From Flavobacterium davisii (GTDB taxonomy: Bacteria > Bacteroidota > Bacteroidia > Flavobacteriales > Flavobacteriaceae): a DNA stretch of 64,000 nt. Shown in pieces: positions 40,528-51,620 of the stretch; position 1 is the first letter of the stretch; each line of letters starts with the position of its first letter. Both the position numbers and the translations under genes were made by a program. The stretch lies in assembly GCF_019565505.1 (NCBI RefSeq), contig NZ_CP067378.1:1488001-1552000 (forward strand), read 5' to 3'. Below the pieces are notes generated by a model. It was not told where the DNA came from and made no database searches. It worked only from the letters and a program-made list of their open reading frames with translations.

Positions 40528-40831
40528 TTTATATCAAATAAGCTATTCAAAATATATTCGGGAATCTGAATTGGATATCAGGATCATAATTTTGAACCAG
40601 TTAATCCTAACTTTTTTAAAATATGACATTTTACCTATTTCGTACTTATAAAAGATAAACTTGATTCAATTGGCATCAGTATAAAAAAGGATTCATTTCA
40701 TTTCGTGCTTCAAACTTTGTGATAAAACAAACATCAAATTACGGCAGTTATCCCCCCATCTGCTAGAAAAAATTTTTGTGTATATTCATTTACTTCACCT
40801 TTCATCTTTACCTCGAAGTCAAATGCAGAAT

Positions 40832-40990
40832 TTAGGATATGTTCAAGTACTCACAGAAAATTTTAGAAGAAGAAATAAAGAACTATTTTGATGATTAAAA
40901 GGGCATACCTACTTGATTTTTTTAAAAAAAGTAAAATAAATTTGCTTCGCCAATTCACCTCGTTCGAGTCTAATAGAGAATTGGGATTTA
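40832..40990. repeat. Degenerate copy of the palindromic element
   Basis: Contains TTCAAGTACTCACAGAAAATTTTAG and GAAATAAAGAACTATTTTGATGATTAAA, like the inner palindrome of 24211-24397, and ends with AGTCTAATAGAGAATT like the right end. The gap 40528-41074 holds no gene; the 60-codon frame there is an accident of this repeat. Confidence 0.55.
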
Positions 40991-41039
40991 AATTACAATC
41001 ATCCAATCAATTTATAGTCTATTCATCAATATATTTTCC

Positions 41040-41047
41040 TATTTTTG
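41040..41047 (+). promoter_or_regulatory. -7 box of feoAB
   Basis: TATTTTTG matches TAnnTTTG, 27 bases before the feoA start. Confidence 0.4.
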
Positions 41048-41074
41048 TAATCTTAATTCAATCTAAATAAACAA

Positions 41075-41311
41075 GTGAAGATTAACTTATCCCAATTAAC
41101 GGAAGGTCAAAAGGCAAAAATCGACGATTTTGATATTGACAGTATACCTTTAAAATTATTAGAAATGGGATGTCTTCCCGGTAATGAAGTTCAATTATTA
41201 CAAGTAGCTCCTCTGGGTGATCCATTATATCTATTAGTTAATGATTCTCATTTAGCTATCCGAAAAGAAACAGCTGATGCTATTCAAGTAACCCTTTTTG
41301 ATATTGATTAA
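41075..41311 (+). CDS. feoA: Ferrous iron transport protein FeoA
   Basis: The 78-aa SH3-like product has [12 protein letters not shown] and [21 protein letters not shown], which are typical of FeoA. The start is GTG (41075). Its stop overlaps the feoB start (TAATG at 41309-41313), a usual coupling. FeoA supports FeoB-mediated Fe(II) uptake at the inner membrane. Confidence 0.88.
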   Translation: MKINLSQLTEGQKAKIDDFDIDSIPLKLLEMGCLPGNEVQLLQVAPLGDPLYLLVNDSHLAIRKETADAIQVTLFDID

Positions 41312-43405
41312 TGAAAGTTGGTAATATTAACATTGCATTAATTGGTAATCCCAATGTGGGAAAAACTTCTGTTTTTAATCAACTTACAGGATTAAATCAA
41401 CAAGTTGGAAATTACCCGGGGAATTACTGTTGAAAAAAAAGTAGGCATATCTAAATTAGCCTCTAATCTAAAAGCTACAATACTCGATTTACACGGAACC
41501 TATAGTTTAAATGCAAGTTCATTAGACGAAAATGTGGTAATTGAATTACTTTTAAACAAAAATGACAAAGACTATCCTGATGTAGCAATAGTAGTAACAG
41601 ATGTCGAAAATTTAAAACGAAATTTACTACTTTTTACCCAAATAAAAGATTTAGAAATTCCAACTATTTTGGTCATCAATATGGCAGATAGAATGTCATA
41701 CAAAGGGATTTCATTAGATATTCCTTATCTAGAAAAAACACTCAAAACCAAAATTGCTTTGGTAAGTTCACGAAAAGGAGAAGGAATAGACACGCTGAAA
41801 AATTTAATTATTAATTATAAAAACCTACCAATTGAGCCTTGTTTAAACGCTTCTGAAATTGATTTAGAGTATTTTAACGATCTACAAAAGGCCTTTCCGA
41901 ATCAATTATTATACAAACTATGGTTAGTAATTACACAAGATATAAACTTTATTAACTTAGATCGTAAAGAACTGCCCGATCCTTCATTTACTAAATCAAA
42001 AGATCAATTAAAACGTCTTCAACACAAAGAAACGATTAAACGTTATCAATTCATTAATCAAACGCTCAAAATAGGACAAAAGATTGATATTAATCAAGCC
42101 AAAGATTTACGTAGCCATCTAGATCGTATTTTAATGCATAAAGTTTGGGGATATTTTATTTTCTTTTTTATCCTAATGCTCATTTTTCAATCTATTTTTG
42201 ATTGGGCAAGTATTCCTATGGATTTTATAGATAATAGTTTTACTTCTTTGGCTGGTTGGGTAGCAACTAAAATACCAGCAGGTATTTTAACAGATTTAAT
42301 TACACAAGGCATTATACCGGGAATAGGAGGTATTATTATTTTTATTCCACAAATCGCCTTTCTATTCATGTTTATCTCTATTTTAGAAGAAAGTGGCTAT
42401 ATGAGTCGAGTCGTGTTTATAATGGACAAATTAATGCGTCGATTTGGACTTTCTGGCAAAAGTGTAGTTCCTTTGATTTCTGGTACTGCTTGTGCAATTC
42501 CTGCTATCATGGCTACACGAAATATTGAAAATTGGAAAGAACGTTTAATATCTATATTAGTAACACCTTTTACAACCTGCTCAGCAAGGCTACCTGTATA
42601 TGCTATCATTATTTCCATAATAGTCCCTAATCAGCGCATTTTGTATATTTTTAACATGCAAGGATTGGCTCTAATGGCTATGTATCTAATTGGTTTTTTA
42701 ATGGCTCTCATTTCTGCTTGGATTTTGCATAAATCATTACACATCCGTTCTAATTCTTATTTTGTTATTGAAATGCCCAATTACAAATTACCTATGTTTA
42801 AAAATGTGGGAATTAATGTAATTGAAAAAACAAAATCTTTTGTTTTGGGTGCTGGTAAAATTATTTTGGCATTATCTATTATTTTGTGGTTTTTAGCTTC
42901 CTATGGTCCTGGAGAAAACTTTAAGAATGCTGAAAAAATCATAACAGAACAATCTAAATCAACTAAGGATTTAGGAAATCGGATAGCTTCCTATAAACTT
43001 GAAAATTCATACATTGGTAAAATAGGTAAAGGAATAGAACCCATAATTAAACCATTAGGTTATGACTGGAAAATAGGAATTGCCATTGTTTCTTCGTTTG
43101 CAGCGCGTGAAGTCTTTGTAGGCACTCTTGCTACCATTTATAGCATTGAAGACTCCGAAGATCAGGAAGCTACCGTTAAAAACCGTTTAGCTAAAGAAAT
43201 AAATCCTCATACAGGAGAAAAATTATTTAATACCGCTACTGGCGTTTCTTTGTTATTGTTTTATGCCTTTGCTATGCAATGTATAAGCACACTGGCTATT
43301 ACAAAAAAAGAGACAAATAGTTGGACATGGCCTATAATACAATTACTCTTCATGTCTGGATTTGCCTATTTAGTTGCCTTTATTGCATATCAAGTTTTAA
43401 AATAG
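41311..43405 (+). CDS. feoB: Ferrous iron transporter FeoB
   Basis: The start is ATG 41311. The N-terminal G domain has GNPNVGKTS (G1) and DLHGTYS (G3) and NMADRM (G4-like); after a helical spacer comes a membrane part with the two Gate motifs (SGTACAIPA and the segment with [11 protein letters not shown]), and the C-terminus has [19 protein letters not shown]. The frame breaks at 41415-41421 (CCCGGGG where CCCGGG is expected) right after QQVGNYPG. Corrected length is 697 aa. It moves Fe(II) into the cytoplasm. Confidence 0.93.
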
Positions 43406-43492
43406 CAGATCATATAACTTTTTATTCAACTCAGGTTACAGGATAGAATACCATGACGATTAAAAAAGTAAAGAAGATAAAAATACAAGGAA

Positions 43493-43537
43493 ATTTTACT
43501 CATCAAAATAATACTATCCTATTTTGATGGGTAAAAT
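43493..43537. other. Strong inverted repeat between feoB and FeoB-associated gene
   Basis: Arms ATTTTACTCATCAAAATA (43493-43510) and TATTTTGATGGGTAAAAT (43520-43537) form an 18-bp stem with one mismatched pair (G/T type) and a 9-base loop. No T-run follows, so it is more likely an RNA-stability hairpin or processing site than a terminator. The rest of 43406-43623 has no gene. Confidence 0.55.
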
Positions 43538-43623
43538 ATGAATACACTCTTTAATAGAAAAAACAAATAGATTTCTAATACTGAATTGAGTAAATCAGTA
43601 AAACATGTTTTAAACCCAGAATT

Positions 43624-43743
43624 ATGATACAAGAAATAATTGCTTTTTTGCTACTTATTTTAGCTGTAAGTTACTTATACAAAAAATTCTTTGGCAAAAA
43701 AAAACCAAAGAATTCATGTGATACTAATTGTAATTGCCACTAA
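43624..43743 (+). CDS. FeoB-associated Cys-rich membrane peptide
   Basis: A 39-aa product reads MIQEIIAFLLLILAVSYLYK, then a Lys-rich stretch (KKFFGKKKPKN), and ends SCDTNCNCH. This is the layout of the FeoB-associated Cys-rich membrane protein family: one membrane helix and a C-terminal Cys cluster. It is downstream of feoB on the same strand and may bind iron or act as a redox partner in Fe(II) uptake. Its last 4 bases overlap the converging lipoprotein gene. Confidence 0.8.
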   Translation: MIQEIIAFLLLILAVSYLYKKFFGKKKPKNSCDTNCNCH

Positions 43744-44150
43744 TACCCTAATACTATAGTATAATCCGTTGAACGAATTTGTTTGCCATCTCCTTTTTTA
43801 GCTGGTAAAACACTTATGGTTTGTAAAATCTTCTCAGATTTAGGCAAATGGGAACGAAACCATTCTAAAATTTCTTCTTGTTCGTTTGCTCTTACAATAA
43901 ATTGTTTTTCTTCTTTTATTTGCCCATCTTCACAATACGCAAGTTGTATTGTTACTTCTCCTTCCCAAATACATTTTACTCCCTCTGGACATCTAGAATC
44001 ATTAAAAACCTTTTGTAACACAATTTTTTTTCCTTTTGTACCCTCAATTTTTTGATCTATTTGAGAAATAGAACGATTGCTTCCGCAACTAACAAAAAGA
44101 ATTGTAAACAGTAATAGGTTAAAAGTCTTTTTCATAAGAATTATATTCAT
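43740..44150 (-). CDS. Lipoprotein of unknown function downstream of mntH
   Basis: The product is 131-136 aa, with a lipoprotein signal (FTILFVSCGSN). The start may be ATG 44150 or the internal ATG at ~44135 (MKKTFN), which suits the signal peptide better. The body has a Cys pair in DSRCPEGVKCIWEG and a further Cys. The gene begins at the mntH stop, so it is likely co-transcribed with mntR-mntH. The Cys motif could bind metal; function unknown. Confidence 0.65.
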   Translation of the reverse strand: MNIILMKKTFNLLLFTILFVSCGSNRSISQIDQKIEGTKGKKIVLQKVFNDSRCPEGVKCIWEGEVTIQLAYCEDGQIKEEKQFIVRANEQEEILEWFRSHLPKSEKILQTISVLPAKKGDGKQIRSTDYTIVLGY

Positions 44151-46024
44151 TTATTCCTTTTTAACAATATACAAAGGGATTGATATCGCATGTCTTAACT
44201 TATCAACTGTTGTGCCAAAAAGCATATCCTTATATCCCGTATGCCCATGCGTTCCCATTACTAAAATATCAAATTTATTTGTATTAATAATGTTAGCTAT
44301 GGCTTTTGTAGGTTTACCAAATCCGAGTTGCCATTCTACCATATATCCCAACTCTATCAAATGATCTTGATACTTATTTAATAATTTCTTATCCATTTTT
44401 GTTTCCTGATCTTTTATGTACTGCCCATAAAAAATAGCGCCTACACTTTCTACAATATGTATCAAGGTATAATTAGCTTCCTTTCCTCCTAACTCAATAG
44501 CGTGCTTTACAGCTAGCTCATCTGCATTTGAAAAATCTAATGCAATGGCAATATTTTTTCTACTAATGGCATTTGTTGTATTAAGTTTAAGAACACTATT
44601 CTGATGAGTCGTATGTTTATACTCATTAAACGTAGGTTTAAAAAAAGGTTTAAATATGATATATAAAAGCAGTACACCAAAACCTATACTAATAGGCACC
44701 ACAGTTAACCATAGGCTAATTGCATTATTGTACATTTCAAGTACATTTTGTATTTCTCCAAAAACCAATTTCACATTTAAACTTACGATAATTAAAGCAA
44801 TAATCCATGCCACAACTTGTGTAAACTTATTTATTTCAAAACCATTCATTTTAGCTGGATCACTCACAAAATGAATTAAAGGAATGATTGCAAAACCTAA
44901 TTGCATACTCAGAATGACTTGACTAAAAATAAGCATCTTTCCTGTTACATCTTCACCAAACATGGTAATGATAATAACAGCAGGTACTATAGCTATTAAT
45001 CGAGTTAAAATACGCCTTACCCATGGTTGAATACGTAAATTTAGATAGCCTTCCATTACAATTTGTCCCGCTAATGTACCCGTAATAGTTGAACTTTGCC
45101 CCGCTGCTATTAGAGCGATAGCAAATAATGAAGCAGCCCATTTTGTACCTAACATCGGTGCTAACAATTGGTGTGCATCTTGTATTTCCGCTACTTCATA
45201 AAGTCCATTCTTATAAAATGTAGCTGCTGCTAGAATTAAGATAGCTGCATTAACAAAAAAAGCTAAATTTAGCGCAATAGTAGAATCTATAATATTATAC
45301 CTAATAGCTTGTTTAATACCCGCTTTAGTTCGTTCAAATTTACGTGTTTGTACTAAAGAAGAATGAAGATATAAATTATGAGGCATAACTGTAGCTCCTA
45401 TTATTCCTATTGCTATGTACAAAGCTGTTTGATTTGAAATGGACGGAATGAGTCCACTAACAACTTTAGTCATTTCGGGTTCAGCAAACATCATTTCAAA
45501 AACAAAACAAGCTCCAATAATGGCAACTAATGTTATAACAAAAGCTTCCATTTTTCTAATTCCTTTATTAATTAAAAAAAGTAATAAGAAGGTATCTAAA
45601 ACAGTAATCATTACACCTTGCAGCAAAGGCATTCCGAATAGCAAATTAATACCTATGGCCATTCCTAAAACTTCTGCTAAATCGCAAGCTGCAATGGCTA
45701 TTTCAGCTAATATATATAAAAACAAGTTTACAAGAGGCGAGTACGTTTCACGAGAAGCCTGTGCTAAATCACGCTGCGTTACAATACCTAATCTAGCACT
45801 AAGACTTTGTAATAACAAAGCCATTATGTTACTCATAAGTAAGACCCATAATAAACTATACCCAAATTGGCTTCCTCCTGCTAAATCCGTAGCCCAATTA
45901 CCGGATCCATATATCCAACACTAATTAAATAGGCAGGACCTAAAAAAGCTAAAGTACGTCTAAACCAGGATGTCTTGTTTTGTGTTGACACGCTTTCATG
46001 TACTTCTTCTAATGATTTACTCAT
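44151..46024 (-). CDS. mntH: Nramp manganese/iron transporter with C-terminal UspA domain
   Basis: MntH proteins import Mn(II) with protons. The start is ATG 46024 ([13 protein letters not shown]). The membrane part has the Nramp signature [34 protein letters not shown] and ~11 helices. After residue ~470 a universal stress protein domain is fused ([20 protein letters not shown] ... [18 protein letters not shown], with ATP-binding GTHGHTG). The frame breaks at 45901-45904 (CCGG for CCGGG) within DPGNW. Corrected length is 624 aa. It is 2 bases after mntR, so co-regulated. Confidence 0.88.
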
Positions 46025-46026
46025 GA

Positions 46027-46680
46027 TTATTTTAATTTAATAAATAAATTTTCTGCAATTTTATTGGAAATCATTAAATCTCGATTATCTATTTTAATAT
46101 AAAGGGAGGCATCAAATTCCTCTTTACTTATTATACTAATTGTAGAACCTAATGATATATTTTGCTTATCCAAATATTGTAAAAATTCAGTTGATGAATT
46201 TTTAACCCCTACAAAAAGATAATCAATCATTAATTCTGCTTCGCTAAGAAGTAATTTAGGAATCCATTTTATCTCTCCATTTTTATTAGGTATAGGATCT
46301 CCATGTGGATCAAAGGTTGGAAAATCTAAAAATTCATCCAATTTATCCGTTAGTTTTTCAGATTTTATATGTTCTAATTCCTCTGCTAATTCATGAACTT
46401 CATCCCATGCAAAACCTAATTTATTTACCAAAAAAACCTCCCACAATCGGTGTTTTCTAATAATCATCTTAGCTGTATATAAACCTTTATCAGTTAGAGT
46501 AACTCCTTGGTATTTCTGATAATCTACTAATTCTTTTTCCGCTAATTTTTTTAACATATCCGTTACAGAAGAAGCTTTGGTTTCCATCATAAAGGCTATA
46601 GCATTCGTATTAACTCCTTTATGCGAAGCTCCGTTTAAATGATATATTACTTTTAGATAATTCTCTTCAGAATGAGTCAT
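46027..46680 (-). CDS. mntR: DtxR/MntR-family metal-dependent repressor
   Basis: The 217-aa product has the DtxR winged helix ([14 protein letters not shown] ... [29 protein letters not shown]), the dimer domain with metal ligands ([19 protein letters not shown]) and a C-terminal SH3/FeoA-like domain. It precedes mntH on the same strand and is divergent from a TonB receptor. It likely senses Mn(II) or Fe(II) and represses both directions through the palindrome at 46733-46754. Confidence 0.88.
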   Translation of the reverse strand: MTHSEENYLKVIYHLNGASHKGVNTNAIAFMMETKASSVTDMLKKLAEKELVDYQKYQGVTLTDKGLYTAKMIIRKHRLWEVFLVNKLGFAWDEVHELAEELEHIKSEKLTDKLDEFLDFPTFDPHGDPIPNKNGEIKWIPKLLLSEAELMIDYLFVGVKNSSTEFLQYLDKQNISLGSTISIISKEEFDASLYIKIDNRDLMISNKIAENLFIKLK

Positions 46681-46696
46681 TTGTATTTCTTTTACA

Positions 46697-46704
46697 CAAA
46701 TATA
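46697..46704 (-). promoter_or_regulatory. -7 box of mntR-mntH
   Basis: The minus strand reads TATATTTG (TAnnTTTG), 16 bases before the mntR ATG at 46680. The MntR-like palindrome is 29 bases upstream, near the -33 region. Confidence 0.55.
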
Positions 46705-46732
46705 AGTATAAGTTTTGTTTTAAAATAATAAA

Positions 46733-46754
46733 ATTTTTAGATTTGTCTAAAAAT
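46733..46754. promoter_or_regulatory. Candidate MntR operator palindrome
   Basis: Perfect 9-bp arms ATTTTTAGA and TCTAAAAAT with a 4-base spacer TTTG lie between the divergent mntR and TonB receptor genes. The core TTTAGA-N4-TCTAAA resembles operators of DtxR/MntR regulators. It is placed to control both transcripts. Confidence 0.65.
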
Positions 46755-46773
46755 AATTTTAAATAAAAATAAA

Positions 46774-49034
46774 ATGAGATTTATATATGTGTTAATTTTT
46801 CTCTCTCATTCTATAACCTCTCTTTCTCAAATTCATATAGAAGGAATTGTTCGAACGGAAGACAATATTCCATTGCCTTATATGGAAATACTAATAAATA
46901 AAGCGGGATTAATAAAAACAGATTCTCTTGGCTATTTTAAATCTCCTTTATTAGAAAAAGGTCTCTATGAAATAGAAATTACAGAAAAAGGCTTTCAAAA
47001 ATTTAACAAGAAAATTTATTTAAAAGACAACAACCCTACTCAATTAACCATTTATTTAATCTCTAAAAAGAAAAACACAATGATTTAGACGAAATTGTTA
47101 TAACAGGCACTTTAAAACCCGTAAGTCGATTAGAAAGCGCAGTTCCTGTTGAAGTATTTAAGCCTACTTTTTTTAAAAAAAATCCTGTTTCTAATATTTT
47201 TGAAGGATTACAGAACATAAATGGTGTTCGTCCTCAACTAAACTGTAACGTTTGTAATACTGGAGACATCCACATCAATGGATTAGAAGGACCTTACACA
47301 TTGGTATTGATAGACGGGATGCCTATTGTCAGCGGACTTTCAACCGTATACGGACTTTCTGGTATACCTAATTCATTAACTGAACGCATAGAAATTATAA
47401 AAGGTCCTGCTTCTTCTTTATATGGTAGCGAAGCCATAGGAGGATTAATTAATATCATTACTAAAAACCCAAAAAATGTTTCCAAATTATCTTTCGATGG
47501 ATTTTCTACTAGTTGGGGTGAAGCCAATTTAGACTTAGGTTTTAAATTTAATTTTAAAAACACGGCTGTATTAACAGGAATCAATTATTTTAATTATTCT
47601 AATCCAATAGACAACAATAAAGATAACTTTACAGATGTTACCTTACAAGATCGCATATCAGTCTTTCAAAAATGGAATTTCAATAGAACGTCAAAAAAAG
47701 TTTTTTCTATTGCTGGACGTTATTTTTATGAAGATCGATGGGGCGGACAAATGCAATGGAACAAATCTTTTAGAGGAGGCAATCAAGTATACGGCGAAAG
47801 TATTTACACAAAACGTTATGAAATATTAGGGCTATACGAACTCCCTATAAATGAAAAAATGAAAATAAATTTTTCCTATACTAATCACAATCAAAACGCA
47901 GCTTATGGTACCACAATCTATTTAGCTCAACAAAACATTGGATTCGGACAATTTACATGGGATAAAAACATTAAAAAACACGATTTCCTTTTCGGATTTG
48001 CTACACGCTATCAATTTTACGATGACAATACAGTTGTAACCCATCTAGCAGATAAAAACTGGATTTTAAGTACTTTTTTACAAGATGAAATAAAACTTAA
48101 TAAGCAACATAATATATTATTAGGCATACGATATGATTTTAACAAAAATCATGGAAATATCTTTACACCTAGAGCGGCATACAAATGGAAAATAAACAAT
48201 AATACCATAACAAGGCTTAATATGGGAACTGGTTTTAGAGTTGTAAATTTATTTGCCGAAGAACATTCTGCTCTAACAGGCGCAAGAGAAATAATCATCG
48301 TAGGCAACCTAAAACCTGAACAATCATACAACGCCAATATTAATGTTTTACATAAATGGTATTTAACAAATGGAAGCTTCATCAGCTGGGAAAATACCAT
48401 TTGGTACACCTATTTCACTAATACCATTTTACCTGATTACGAAACCAATACAAATGCTATTATTTATAAAAATTTAAATGGTTTTGCCGAATCAAAAGGA
48501 ATAAGCTCCAACTTTGATCTAATTTTAGGCAATGGATTAAAAGCTAGTATAGGTGCTACTTTTATGGATGTATCTAAAAATACAGATGGAATACAAACAA
48601 AACCATTATTAACAGAACGTTTTTCAGGAACATGGTCTTTATCATATACCATTCCAAAATGGTCTTTATCATTTGATTATACAGGAAATCTATATGGCCC
48701 TATGAAATTGCCTCTATTAGGCAATGCTGATCCAAGAAAACCATATTCATCAACATATAGCATTCAAAATATTCAATGCACGATTAATAAATTTAAAAAT
48801 AGTGAAATTTATTTAGGAATTAAAAACTTCTTAAATTGGACTCCTAACAAAGGGAATCCTTTTATTATTGCACGTTCAGATGATCCTTTTGACAAAAATG
48901 TACAATACGACAAAGGAGGCAATATAATAGCAACTCCTGACAACCCATACGCACTTACATTTGACCCTACTTATGTATATGGTCCTAATCAAGGAATTAG
49001 AAGCTTTATAGGAATCCGATATTTCATGAATTAA
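46774..49034 (+). CDS. TonB-dependent receptor, probable metal-linked uptake
   Basis: The product has a signal peptide (MRFIYVLIFLSHSITSLSQ), a short CarboxypepD-like domain (IEGIVRTEDNIPLPYMEILIN), a plug domain (NVCNTGDIHINGLEGPYTLV ... SSLYGSEAIGGLINIITKNP) and a beta-barrel to the end. The frame breaks at ~47070-47080 in an A/C stretch (missing base); corrected length is 753 aa. The plug has the Cys pair NCNVCN. Because it is divergent from mntR and shares the operator, I infer regulation by Mn or Fe, and a metal or metal-complex substrate across the outer membrane. Confidence 0.83.
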
Positions 49035-49048
49035 GGAAAAAATCTTAA

Positions 49049-49090
49049 ACCTAGATTACGCAATAGATTTTGTGATGAAGATAAAAAGAA
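49049..49090. repeat. Fragment of the palindromic element
   Basis: ACCTAGATTACGCAATAGATTTTGTGATGAAG resembles the left end of 24211-24397. It is the only feature I see in 49035-49327. Confidence 0.35.
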
Positions 49091-49327
49091 TAAAAAAAAA
49101 TAAAATAAACGTTTTTTTCGTACTAGATGTATACATTTAAATAACAATAGCTTAATGCACCTCTATTACTTTTCCCTTTCACTAAAATAACAATCTTTTA
49201 GGTTAATCCAATTTTTTAAAAACACATATTTTTTAATTGAAATCCTTTTTATTTATAACAAAATTTCAAAGTTTAATCTAAATTAAATCAATATAATCTA
49301 TTTCTCAATTTAAAAAATTATTATCTA

Positions 49328-49370
49328 AAAAAGTCCGTTTTTGAATAAAATTACTTCAAAAACGGACTTT
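49328..49370. terminator. Bidirectional hairpin terminator
   Basis: Arms AAAAGTCCGTTTTTGAA and TTCAAAAACGGACTTT with a 10-base loop lie between the converging TonB receptor and dipeptidase genes. The remaining gap to 49633 holds no gene. Confidence 0.65.
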
Positions 49371-49633
49371 AAATTTAAAGAATCTAGATTTTAAAATAGT
49401 TACAATCTAATCTTTTATATATCTTTTTCAATACCAAAGAGACTATCCTGCATTATTCACTTTACAAAGCACTAGGAGAATTTCAGCTATTTAAATAGTT
49501 TAAAACTTTTTTAACAAACTGTAAAATAGTCTTTTGCTCTACATTCCATTTGTTTTTGATCCACAGTCTTATTATGCAGTCCAAAAAAACTAAAATCTAG
49601 AATTGGGTTTCAATCAAAAAAGTTGCAACGACT

Positions 49634-51022
49634 TTATTTATTTAATTCTGTGAAATATTTATAAAATAAAGGAATCGTTTCAATACCTTTTAAATAATTA
49701 AAAATACCATAATGTTCGTTAGGTGAATGAATAGCATCGCTATCTAACCCAAATCCCATCATTATAGTTTTAGATTTTAATTCTTTTTCAAATAAGGCTA
49801 CAATAGGAATACTACCTCCCGATCGAACAGGAATAGGTTCAACTCCAAATGAATCATTGTAAGCTTTAGCAGCTGCTTGATAACCTATACTATCAATTGG
49901 CGTTACATAACCTTGTCCACCATGATGTGGCGTAACTTTAACTTTTACCGCTTTTGGAGCAATACTTTCAAAATGTGTTTGGAATAATTGTGTTATTTCT
50001 TCCCAATCTTGATTAGGCACTAAACGCATAGAAATTTTTGCATAGGCTTTACTTGCGATAACGGTTTTAGCACCTTCGCCTGTATAACCACCCCAAATAC
50101 CATTTACATCCAAAGTAGGACGAATCGAATTACGTTCGTTAGTCGTATATCCTAATTCACCATATTCTTCCGCAATATCTAAAGCTTTATTATAAGCTTG
50201 TTGACTAAAAGGACGTTTTGCCATTTGGGTTCTTTCTTCATTTGAAAGTTCTTCCACTTTATCGTAAAAACCGGGTATTGTAATATGATTGTTTTCATCA
50301 TGCAAAGAGGCAATCATTTTGGTTAAAACATTAATAGGATTAGCAACTGCTCCCCCATATAAACCAGAATGCAAATCGCGGTTTGGTCCAGTTACTTCTA
50401 CTTCTACATAACTCAACCCTCCTCAATCCTGTTGTAATAGAAGGTTGTTCATTAGAAATCATACCTGTATCTGAAATCAAAATTACATCATTAGCTAATT
50501 TATCTTGGTTTCTTTCGACAAACCAACCCAAACTTTTAGAACCTACCTCCTCTTCACCTTCTATCATAAACTTTACATTACAAGGCAAACAGTTATTTTG
50601 AATCATATATTCAAAAGCTTTCACGTGCATATACATTTGCCCTTTATCATCGCAAGCACCGCGAGCAAAGATGGCGCCTTCAGGATGTAGTGCTGTTTTC
50701 TTGATTACAGGCTCAAAAGGAGGAGAATCCCATAGTTCAATAGGATCCGCAGGTTGTACATCATAATGACCGTATACTAAAACCGTAGGTAAATTTTTGT
50801 CTATAATTTTTTCACCATATACAATTGGATAGCCCGGTGTTTCACAAAGTTCAACAAAATCGCATCCTGCTTCTTCCAAACTCTTTTTACCGCATCCGCC
50901 GTATCCATTACATCCTGTGCGTATGCGCTATCAGCACTTACTGAAGGTATTTTTAATAATTCAATTAATTCGTTAATAAAACGTTCTTTATTATTTTGAA
51001 CGTATTGTTTAATATTTTCCAT
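49634..51022 (-). CDS. M20-family dipeptidase
   Basis: Zinc peptidase cutting dipeptides or similar. Metal and catalytic motifs in order: VYGHYDVQP, GACDDKGQ, EGEEEVGS (catalytic Glu), ISDTG and the C-terminal SDAIHSPNE. The dimerisation domain is in the middle (SYVEVEVTGPNRDLHSGLYGG with the His that completes the site). The frame breaks near 50880 (missing A) and 50412 (extra base, AGGAGGG). Corrected length is 462 aa, usual for this subfamily. No signal peptide, so the enzyme is cytoplasmic. Confidence 0.87.
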
Positions 51023-51134
51023 TTTTAGTCCATATAGTAAAAGTCAAATATACAAATTGCTTGATCAAAACAATCTAATGATGTTTTTAAAATTTAGTTT
51101 TTAAAAAAAATCACAAAAAAAGTAAATAAATTAT

Positions 51135-51163
51135 TTGTTAATTAAAAAATATGCCTATATTTG
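51135..51163 (+). promoter_or_regulatory. Promoter of tRNA-Leu
   Basis: TTG at 51135-51137 and TATATTTG at 51156-51163 with an 18-base spacer, 47 bases before the tRNA. Confidence 0.6.
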
Positions 51164-51210
51164 CACTCGCAATCAGCAACCAAACAAAACGGTTAAAGAT
51201 TCCAAAATTC

Positions 51211-51292
51211 GCGGGTGTGGCGAAATTGGTAGACGTGCCAGACTTAGGATCTGGTGTCGCAAGACGTGTAGGTTCGAGTCCTATCACCCGCA
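51211..51292 (+). tRNA. tRNA-Leu (anticodon UAG)
   Basis: The 82-base sequence folds as a class II tRNA: acceptor arm GCGGGTG/CACCCGC, D arm with AATTGGTAGAC, anticodon loop CTTAGGA (anticodon TAG), a short variable arm and T arm GGTTCGAGTCC. CCA is not encoded. It lies alone between the dipeptidase gene and an exported protein. Confidence 0.95.
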
Positions 51293-51510
51293 CAAAATTA
51301 AGACTTAAACAACTTGTATATCAAGAGTTTAGGTCTTTTTTTTTTTTGTTTTTACCCTTAAAATACCCTCTTTTTTGGGATCAAGAACAAAAGTTCCCCA
51401 CAAATACCTAAATTTATTGTTTTTTTTAACACAGCTAAGTCCCATACAGAATCTAGATTCAATTAGCATTCAAAATCTTATAAAAAACAACCATTATTCA
51501 ACCCTTTAAC

Positions 51511-51538
51511 TTGTTTGGTATATTTTTTGATAATTTTG
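51511..51538 (+). promoter_or_regulatory. Promoter of exported protein gene
   Basis: TTG at 51511-51513 and TAATTTTG at 51531-51538, 17-base spacer, before the ATG at 51621. Confidence 0.45.
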
Positions 51539-51620
51539 ACGAGTTTTAGATATTTGTTAAAAATTACAACCCCACAACAAATGACAAACTTTTTTTCAAC
51601 ATTTTAATCGTTTAAGTAAT

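Noticed and set aside
40888..41070. 60-codon frame upstream of feoA
   Set aside because: It starts inside a degenerate copy of the palindromic repeat and has no ribosome-binding site or family likeness.
51151..51411. An 86-codon frame over the tRNA-Leu
   Set aside because: It covers the tRNA fully; the protein is only the translated tRNA and flanks.
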